Of a DNA stretch of 55,876 nt, positions 50,462 through 55,876 are shown piece by piece. Below the pieces are notes generated by a model. It ran no database searches. It saw nothing but the letters and a program-made list of their open reading frames with translations, and had not been told where the DNA came from. The translations under genes were made by a program, and so were the position numbers. Origin of the DNA: Kineosphaera limosa NBRC 100340. GTDB lineage: Bacteria > Actinomycetota > Actinomycetes > Actinomycetales > Dermatophilaceae. Position 1 is the stretch's first letter, and every line of letters starts with the position of its first letter. The DNA lies in NCBI RefSeq assembly GCF_000298215.1, contig NZ_BAHD01000045.1, forward strand, positions 1 to 55,876, given 5' to 3'.

Positions 50462-51664
50462 TCAGCGGGTGAGACGGCTTAGGGCGAGTCCGGCGTAGAG
50501 GGCGGCGCCATCGGCCAGCACGGAGTCGTCGAACGTGGCCCGCGGCGAGTGGTTGGTGTCTGCGGTTGCGGGATCGACACCGGGCGGCACCGCGGACAGG
50601 CCGACGAACGAGCCGGGCACCTGCTCCAGCACGTACGAGAAGTCCTCGGCTCCGCTGAGCGGGTCGACCCAGCGCACGTGGCGATCGTCGCCGAACAGCT
50701 CGCGGGCGACACTGGCGGCGAACTCGGTCTCGCCGTCCTCGTTGACCGTCACGGGGTAGCCGACGTCGATCAGCACTTCGGCGGTGGCGCCGTGGGCCTG
50801 GGCGACGCCCGTGGCGACCCGTTCGATGACCTCGCGCAGCCTGGCGCGGTGCTCGTCGGAGAAGCTGCGCATCGTCGCCTCGAGGCGGGCGTCGTCGGGG
50901 ATGATGTTCGACTTCGTGCCGGCGCGCATCACCCCGAAGGTCACGACCACCGGGTCGAAGACGCTGAACTGTCTGGTCAGGGCGACGTTGGTGGCCAGGA
51001 TGATCTCCGCGGCGATCGGCACCGGGTCGAGGGCGTGGACGGGTGCCGAGCCGTGCCCACCGCGGCCGTGGACCGTGATGACCGCCTCGTCGACTGCGGC
51101 GAGCATCGGGCCGGGCTTGGTGATGAACACCCCGCCGGGGTCGTTGGCGGCGAACACGTGCATGCCGTAAGCGGCCTCGACCCGCGGGCCGGCAGCGTCG
51201 AGCACGCCTTCTTCGACCATGATCTCGCCGCCATGGAAGCCCTCTTCGCCGGGCTGGAACATGAAGACGACATCGCCGGGCAGTTCGTCGCGCCGGGCGT
51301 GCAGCAGTTTCGCGGCGCCGACGAGCATCGCGGTGTGCAAGTCGTGCCCACAGGCGTGCATGACGCCGTCGATCTGGGAGCTGTAGTCGACTCCCGTGAG
51401 CTCCTGCACCGGCAGCGCGTCCATGTCGGCGCGCAGCAGGACGGCCCGAGGGGTGGCCGCGTCGCGCCGCCCGCCGCGCAGCACCGCCGTGACCGAGGTC
51501 AGACGTTCGCCCGTGCTGACCTCGAGACCGAGTGGCTCCAGCGCCGCCAGCACCCGCTCCTGCGTCCGGGGCAGGTCGAGCCCGATCTCGGGATGCCGGT
51601 GCAGATCCCGCCGAAAGTCGACCAGTTCGTCGTGAATGTCGTGCGCGTCGTCAACAAGTCCCAT
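50462..51664 (-). CDS. M20D-family amidohydrolase/peptidase
   Basis: A 400-residue metal-dependent amidohydrolase of the hippuricase/IAA-amino-acid hydrolase group. The N-terminal FRRDLHRHPEIGLDLPRTQE, LRADMDALPVQE, MHACGHDLHTAMLVGAA, QPGEEGFHGG and the C-terminal SGAEDFSYVLEQVPGSFVGL are all family signatures, including Cys/His metal ligands and the catalytic Glu pair. The dimerisation lid domain lies at about residues 185-295. It removes acyl groups from N-acyl amino acids or similar amides; which one is not clear. ATG 51664 has GGGACTTG-type weak upstream pairing. It converges on gltS. Confidence 0.93.
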   Translation of the reverse strand: MGLVDDAHDIHDELVDFRRDLHRHPEIGLDLPRTQERVLAALEPLGLEVSTGERLTSVTAVLRGGRRDAATPRAVLLRADMDALPVQELTGVDYSSQIDGVMHACGHDLHTAMLVGAAKLLHARRDELPGDVVFMFQPGEEGFHGGEIMVEEGVLDAAGPRVEAAYGMHVFAANDPGGVFITKPGPMLAAVDEAVITVHGRGGHGSAPVHALDPVPIAAEIILATNVALTRQFSVFDPVVVTFGVMRAGTKSNIIPDDARLEATMRSFSDEHRARLREVIERVATGVAQAHGATAEVLIDVGYPVTVNEDGETEFAASVARELFGDDRHVRWVDPLSGAEDFSYVLEQVPGSFVGLSAVPPGVDPATADTNHSPRATFDDSVLADGAALYAGLALSRLTR

Positions 51665-51692
51665 CCCCGCACACTAGGCGCGGTCGGCGGAT

Positions 51693-52664
51693 TTAGGTGC
51701 GGTCCGAGGATGAAGCGCGGTCGGACGGGGTGGCGGGCCGTACCACCAGGCGGGTCCACGCGCCTACGTAGATGCGGTCGTCCGCATCGACCTCGACCTT
51801 GGAGGTGATCGGGTCCTCGGGCAGGGAGCCGGAGGCCGGGCCGACGTAGGTGCCGTTTGCGGAGTCCAGGTCTTCGACCCACCAGCGGCGGCCGTCCGTG
51901 GTCAGCAGGGCCTGACGGCGGCTGACGCCGGTGTCGCTGCCGGCGTCTATCTCGGGGCGGATGTTTCGGCTCGCCGACGGGCGGCCCACCAGGGCGCCGT
52001 CGCGAAGCGGCACGATCTCCGGGACGCCCGGCGACGGGCACGGCTCGGGGCTCGATTGCCCCGCGTACCAGTCGGGGTCGATCCAGATCTCGACGACCCA
52101 CTCCTTCGCGCTCGTGCGCGACGGGGGTCGGTAGGCCATCCGCTTGGAGGCGGTGGACAGGCTTGGCGCGTCGATGCCGGAGTGCTCGGCTGCGCTCGGC
52201 TCGGCGACACCTCGCGGGGCGGCGGCGCTCGACCCGGCGTCGTCGGCGGCCTCGCCGGACTCAGCCTCGCCGGACTCGGCCTCGCCGGACTCGGCCTCGC
52301 CGGACTCGGGCTCAGCGGCCTCGGCCTCGGCCTCGGCCTCAGCGGGCGTCGGGGCGGCGGGTGGCCCGCCGATGAAGGTGCCGTCGGTCAGGGCCACCGG
52401 GCGCGGCATGACGCCGGTTGTGAAGTCGTAGCCGCAGGCCTCGCAGAACAGGGCGTCGGCGGGACTCGAACCGCCGCAGTTCGGGCAGGTCTGCGGTGGG
52501 GCGGCGTCAGCCTTCGACGCCGCCGATTTGGGCGCGCCCGCCAGGGGTTCGGGGGCTGGCGGCGGTGCCGGGGTCGACTCCGGGGAACTCACCGCGACCA
52601 TCGGACTGCCGCAGACATCGCAGTAGTCGGTCGCTGCCGACTGGTGACCCTGCGGGCAGCGCAT
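51693..52664 (-). CDS. FHA-domain protein with N-terminal zinc ribbons
   Basis: A 323-residue adaptor. The N-terminus has two small zinc-ribbon-like motifs: CPQGHQSAATDYCDVCG (residues 3-19) and CPNCGGSSPADALFCEACG. A low-complexity acidic linker follows with four ESGEA repeats (15-bp DNA repeats at 52251-52310) and AEAEAE. The C-terminal FHA domain (about residues 215-320) holds the phosphothreonine-binding residues in LVGRPSASRNIRPEID, TGVSRRQALL and DLDSANGTYVG. It would read phosphorylation set by a PknG-type kinase and removed by the PP2C enzyme of the same operon. The start ATG at 52664 lies 2 nt after the VWA gene stop; GTG 52670 is an alternative. Confidence 0.88.
   Translation of the reverse strand: MRCPQGHQSAATDYCDVCGSPMVAVSSPESTPAPPPAPEPLAGAPKSAASKADAAPPQTCPNCGGSSPADALFCEACGYDFTTGVMPRPVALTDGTFIGGPPAAPTPAEAEAEAEAAEPESGEAESGEAESGEAESGEAADDAGSSAAAPRGVAEPSAAEHSGIDAPSLSTASKRMAYRPPSRTSAKEWVVEIWIDPDWYAGQSSPEPCPSPGVPEIVPLRDGALVGRPSASRNIRPEIDAGSDTGVSRRQALLTTDGRRWWVEDLDSANGTYVGPASGSLPEDPITSKVEVDADDRIYVGAWTRLVVRPATPSDRASSSDRT
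52251..52310 (-). repeat. Four 15-bp tandem repeats in the FHA gene linker
   Basis: CTCGCCGGACTCGGC is repeated four times (first and last copies with one change) and encodes ESGEA units in the disordered linker. Six-bp CTCGGC repeats follow at about 52319-52338. All lengths are multiples of three, so copy-number change keeps the frame. Confidence 0.9.
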
Positions 52665-52666
52665 GC

Positions 52667-53944
52667 TCACTTGCGCACCCGGATCGTCTTCGTCGAGGCC
52701 GTGTCGAGCGCCATCTCGTCCAGCTTGTCGACGTCCCGGCGCAGGCGGATGCTGCCGGTCGCCGCGTCGTCGATGTCGACGACCCGCCGCAGCCGGTTGG
52801 TCGCGCCGTCGTCGCCGGTCTGCGCCGCCAACTGCACGGCCCGCCCCAGCCTGTCGGTGGCCGTGGTGTCGTCGCCGACGGCCTTGGCGGCCAGCCCCTG
52901 CTGGATCGCGGAGGCCAACTCGGTCTGCCCCGTGTAGTGCGCGACCTCCGGGTTGATCCGCGCGGTCAACGAGTCGTCGCCGGACCACTTGGCCTTGACC
53001 AGCCCCTGCGCCACGACCTCCTCGCCGACGGCCAGCTGCACCCGCGCCGCCAACTGCTCGGCGCCGACTGCCTTGGCGGGTAGCCGCACCGCGATGTGGA
53101 AGTCGCGGGACTCATCGCCCCACGAGCCCGTCGGATACGCCCCGGTCAGCGGGTTGACCTGCTGCCGCCGGTTCGTCATGTCCTCCAGCGTCGGCGCGAC
53201 CTGCCGCACGAACAACACCTCCGCGCCCTGCGGCGCCCAGACCCGCAGCGACGCTTGGGCGACCCCGCGACCCATCGCGGTGCGCATCAGGCTCTCGAAC
53301 TCCATCGCCATGTCTTCGCGCCGCGGGATGAGGTCGACCGTGCCCATGAGGGCTTGCGCGATGCGGCGCACCTCGTCGACCTGCCACGCCGCGCCCAGTC
53401 CGCGGCAGTCGGCCTGGAAGCGGCCGCGGACCGTCGCGATCGCCTGCGACAACTGCTCCGGAGTCTCGTGCTGGTTCTCCCCGTCGGTCAGCAGGATGAC
53501 GTGTCGCTGGGTCAGGGAGGGCACCGTGTCGAACAGCTGCGCGGCCGCCAGCAACCACGTGCCCATCGCGGTGCCGCCGTCGGCGTACAGCCGGTTCAGC
53601 GATGCCTTGGCCGCGGCCCGCGTCGAGGCGTCCATGCGCACCATCGCGGCGGAGTAGCCATCGGGGAAACACAGCCGCGCCTGGTGGTTGCCGGCGATGA
53701 CGGCGAACCACACGCCGTCGAGGATCTGGTCCAGCGCCGCCGACGCCGCGTACCGGGCAGCCGCCACCCCGGCGTCCTCCATGGAGCCGGAGGTGTCGAC
53801 GACGATGATCTCGCCCGCGTCACCGGTACCGCTCTGCCCCGCCCCGCCGGCGCCGCTGCACGTGATCGTCACGATCGCGTGCACGTCGGTGCCGCCCTCG
53901 GGCAGAAACTCGTTCTGGTACACCGCCGCAGAGAACTCGGCCAT
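52667..53944 (-). CDS. VWA-domain protein
   Basis: A 425-residue protein with a von Willebrand factor A domain (about residues 40-200). The metal-ion-dependent adhesion site is intact: DTSGSMEDAG (about residues 50-59), the Thr in DGGTAMGTWL and the Asp in LLTDGENQHE. The C-terminal half is a beta-rich region plus helices ending in many Arg/Asp. No signal peptide or transmembrane helix is seen, so it is cytoplasmic. Start ATG 53944 shares one base with the PP2C stop (TGATG), and the FHA gene follows after 2 nt, so the three are co-translated. It likely acts as a scaffold or effector in Ser/Thr phosphorylation signalling. Confidence 0.9.
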   Translation of the reverse strand: MAEFSAAVYQNEFLPEGGTDVHAIVTITCSGAGGAGQSGTGDAGEIIVVDTSGSMEDAGVAAARYAASAALDQILDGVWFAVIAGNHQARLCFPDGYSAAMVRMDASTRAAAKASLNRLYADGGTAMGTWLLAAAQLFDTVPSLTQRHVILLTDGENQHETPEQLSQAIATVRGRFQADCRGLGAAWQVDEVRRIAQALMGTVDLIPRREDMAMEFESLMRTAMGRGVAQASLRVWAPQGAEVLFVRQVAPTLEDMTNRRQQVNPLTGAYPTGSWGDESRDFHIAVRLPAKAVGAEQLAARVQLAVGEEVVAQGLVKAKWSGDDSLTARINPEVAHYTGQTELASAIQQGLAAKAVGDDTTATDRLGRAVQLAAQTGDDGATNRLRRVVDIDDAATGSIRLRRDVDKLDEMALDTASTKTIRVRK

Positions 53945-55566
53945 CAGTGCGCCTCCCTCGGGTCGCTCGGTCGGGTGCCGTCGGTGCCCCCGTCGTCGAG
54001 CCCATCGCGGGCGGCACTCTGGCTGCCATCTTCACCCGCGGCGGCACCCACGGCCTCCCCGGCTCCCGACTCGGCTTCGGCCGCGCCGGCTCCATCAGCT
54101 GGGTCGGCACCCGTGGGCGGGTCGATGCGGGCGAGGGCGACCGTGATGTTGTCGCGTCCGCCTTGGGCGTTGGCCCACTCCACCAGCAGCCGGGCGAGCG
54201 CGAGCGGCGGCGTCGGCTGCGCCAGCCGCCGCGCCAGCTGGCGGGTCACCGAGGCGAGAGCCCGCGGGGTAGGCGCGTAGTTCCACAGCCCGTCGGTGCA
54301 CAACATCAGCCAGCCGGGCTCGCGCAACTGCAGGGTCGTCTTGCGGGGAGTGGGGTCGGGCGCCTCCGGGCCGATCCAGCGGGTGATCGTGTGGGCGCCC
54401 GGGCCGCGTTCGGCGACCTCTCTGGGCACGCCCTGGTCGACCTGCTCCTCGACCCAGGAGTCGTCGCGGGTCAGCAGCAGCGGCTCGCGGCCGTCATCGG
54501 GTAGCCAGTACGCGCGGGAGTCGCCGACCGAGCCGACGACCGCGAGGTCGTCCTCGATGACGGCTGCCACGAGCGTGCACGCCGGATCGGACATGTGCGG
54601 GATGCCGGTCTCCGTGAAGTCCTCCTCCTGCGCCGGCCCGTCCGCCACGTCGATGACGGCGTCCATCGCGGCGTCCACGGCGGCGTCCAGGCGTCCCGCC
54701 ATCGCCCCCGCCTGCGAGGAGGCGACTCCCGCCAGGCCGCGGGAGCGGGAGGTGGTCAGCACCGACAGGGCGGCCTGCGCGGCGGCCAGGCTGGCGCGGG
54801 CCGAGCGGGTGGCCGTGCTCACCCCGTCGCAAGCGACGATCGCGGCCCGCCGCGGGGCCCGATTCTCGCCCGGAGCCGGCGGGTCGGCGTACAGCGCCAG
54901 CGCGTCTTCGTTCGTCACGTGTCGGATGCCGCGGTCGCAGACACCGGCGACCCAGGTCAGCGGGTTCGGCTTGGCGGTGGAGCGCAGCGGGTCGTCCAGC
55001 ACCGGAGGTGCGTTGCCGGCGGGCGGGGCGAACTGCACCGTCGTGTCCGTCGACTCGGCCGAGTCGGTACCGACCGCACGGCTCTGCGGCGGCACTTCGT
55101 CCGGCGCGATCGTCTGCCCCACCTGAGGGGACGTCGGGGTCTCCGGCAGGCTCGGCGCACACAGCTCGAAATGGTGCCGCGGGTCGGGGCGACGCCCCCC
55201 GCAGCGGTCGCAGTAGCCGTCCGGGCCGTAGTGCCCGCCGCACTCCAAGCAGCGCGCCGCCGGGGCCGCCGGAGGGGGGGACTGCTTTGGCTGCGCGGCT
55301 GGGGCGGGCCGACCGAGCACGAGCATCCCGTCCGCAGACTCCGGCATCGTCGGCGGCGGAGGAGTGAGCGGACGGGGCTCGGGCACCGGCAACTCCTGCG
55401 TCGGCGCCGCGCCCGCCCCCTGGTCCGCCGCCGCGTCCGTGCTGCCAGCGCCGGCCGCCGCGGGCGTGCCTGCCGCCACGGGGGCGCCGCCCGCAGCGTC
55501 GTCCTGCCCGCTGGAGTCCGCGTCGGACTCCCGAATCGTCGGCAAGGGTTGGGTGGGGTCACTCAT
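53944..55566 (-). CDS. PP2C-family Ser/Thr phosphatase with zinc ribbon
   Basis: A 540-residue PPM/PP2C phosphatase. Residues 1-100 are disordered. A zinc ribbon, CLECGGHYGPDGYCDRCGG, follows at about 107-125, similar in layout to the ribbons of the FHA protein. The catalytic domain (about 200-500) has GIRHVTNEDALALY, IVACDGVSTAT, VVGSVGDSRAYWL, LLCTDGLWNYAP and GGRDNITVALA, so the metal-binding Asp residues are conserved. The C-terminus is Ala/Glu/Asp-rich. It would counter the kinase encoded upstream. ATG 55566 overlaps the kinase-like gene stop by 4 bp (ATGA), and the VWA and FHA genes follow without gaps. Confidence 0.92.
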   Translation of the reverse strand: MSDPTQPLPTIRESDADSSGQDDAAGGAPVAAGTPAAAGAGSTDAAADQGAGAAPTQELPVPEPRPLTPPPPTMPESADGMLVLGRPAPAAQPKQSPPPAAPAARCLECGGHYGPDGYCDRCGGRRPDPRHHFELCAPSLPETPTSPQVGQTIAPDEVPPQSRAVGTDSAESTDTTVQFAPPAGNAPPVLDDPLRSTAKPNPLTWVAGVCDRGIRHVTNEDALALYADPPAPGENRAPRRAAIVACDGVSTATRSARASLAAAQAALSVLTTSRSRGLAGVASSQAGAMAGRLDAAVDAAMDAVIDVADGPAQEEDFTETGIPHMSDPACTLVAAVIEDDLAVVGSVGDSRAYWLPDDGREPLLLTRDDSWVEEQVDQGVPREVAERGPGAHTITRWIGPEAPDPTPRKTTLQLREPGWLMLCTDGLWNYAPTPRALASVTRQLARRLAQPTPPLALARLLVEWANAQGGRDNITVALARIDPPTGADPADGAGAAEAESGAGEAVGAAAGEDGSQSAARDGLDDGGTDGTRPSDPREAH

Positions 55567-55876
55567 AGCAGGCTCCAAGGGCGCACAGCGTTGGCCTTGT
55601 CGACGAGTCGCGCCCGCTCGTCGGGGTCCGGGGTCAGGGCGGCGAGGCCGCGGTAGGCGTCTTCGAGGGCGACGCGCAGGTCGCGGGGAGTCGCGCGGAT
55701 GCCGGCGATCGTGGCGTCGCGCGGCGCCGGATTGGCGCCGAAGTGGCTCAGCGCCTGTTCGAGCACTCGCACCCGGAAGGCCGCCCGCTGGCTGGGGCCG
55801 GCGTCCAGGCGGTCGCCGTCGCGCAGGGCCCGGTCGAAGTCGGCGTGTCCGGCGCCGGCGTGCACCGACAGCTCGG
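55563..55876 (-). CDS. pknG: C-terminal part of a PknG-like protein (truncated by the window)
   Basis: Only about the last 104 codons are inside the window; the gene continues past 55876. The visible end is helical. AFRVRVLEQALSHFGA and PRDLRVALEDAYRGLAAL look like TPR helices, and ERARLVDKANAVRPWSLL matches the closing R-x2-LVD-x-AN-x-VRP segment of actinobacterial PknG. PknG is a soluble Ser/Thr kinase with rubredoxin and TPR domains that controls glutamate metabolism through FHA proteins such as GarA. The ATGA overlap with a PP2C gene, followed by VWA and FHA genes, supports this reading. The kinase domain itself is not visible. Confidence 0.65.
   Translation of the reverse strand, partial: ELSVHAGAGHADFDRALRDGDRLDAGPSQRAAFRVRVLEQALSHFGANPAPRDATIAGIRATPRDLRVALEDAYRGLAALTPDPDERARLVDKANAVRPWSLL

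Noticed and set aside
1-55876. tRNA, rRNA, insertion sequence, phage attachment site or replication origin
   Set aside because: None was recognised by eye: no transposase or integrase frame, no cloverleaf with a TTCGA arm and CCA end, no DnaA-box cluster. A tRNAscan and ISfinder search would settle this.

Overview
The window is high-GC DNA with strong actinobacterial character: GTG starts are common, genes are tightly packed in operons with ATGA overlaps, and the gene families fit (Eis-type acetyltransferase, 13E12-type DUF222/HNH nuclease, PknG/PP2C/FHA module, E. coli-type PurB, CydABDC). The complete polyhydroxybutyrate (PHB) cluster, phenylacetate genes and cytochrome bd suggest a carbon-storing, facultatively low-oxygen member of the Micrococcales. 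That placement is inference, because no rRNA or other taxonomic marker is present.

Layout. 1-2135: the leader-distal part of a type I-E CRISPR array (35 repeats, 61-bp period) whose cas genes and leader lie left of the window; one spacer occurs twice. 2.3-4.2 kb: an Eis-like acetyltransferase and a small membrane protein, converging on a 26-bp perfect inverted repeat. 4.4-10.1 kb: PHB metabolism (3-hydroxybutyrate dehydrogenase, a phasin-like protein with a C-terminal SAP-like motif, an XRE regulator, and divergently phaE-like, phaC, phaB and phaP). 10.2-15.2 kb: phenylacetate genes paaH-paaI-paaK and divergent paaN. 15.6-21.2 kb: a lytic transglycosylase with a Ser/Thr/Pro stalk, a lipid kinase plus two PAP2 phosphatases, and serS. 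21.3-26.6 kb: a two-component system followed 7 bp later by an apparent Kiwa anti-phage pair (kwaA-kwaB), then a DUF222/HNH nuclease. 26.8-32.4 kb: a NatAB-like ABC exporter, a HAD phosphatase, an intergenic array of 44-bp degenerate repeats, a small orphan protein, an rRNA methyltransferase and a VOC protein. 32.5-41.5 kb: copA-copZ, an orphan chemoreceptor, purB, a low-molecular-weight phosphatase, and small or hypothetical genes. 41.5-47.8 kb: cydABDC. 48.0-51.7 kb: a methyltransferase, GltS and an M20 amidohydrolase. 51.7 kb to the end: an FHA/VWA/PP2C operon following the 3' end of what looks like pknG.

How it fits together. PHB genes and phenylacetate genes both feed or drain acyl-CoA pools. 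cydAB makes the oxidase and cydDC the transporter needed for its assembly, and a DosR/DevR-like palindrome lies upstream of cydA. CRISPR and Kiwa are the two recognisable defence systems; the HK-RR-kwaA-kwaB order is the most unusual linkage. Several palindromic elements (3.6, 17.1, 40.1, 45.2 and 50.4 kb), a leader with two competing pairings upstream of the transglycosylase, and the 44-bp repeat array are non-coding structures that the gene content does not explain. No tRNA, rRNA, insertion sequence or replication origin was recognised.
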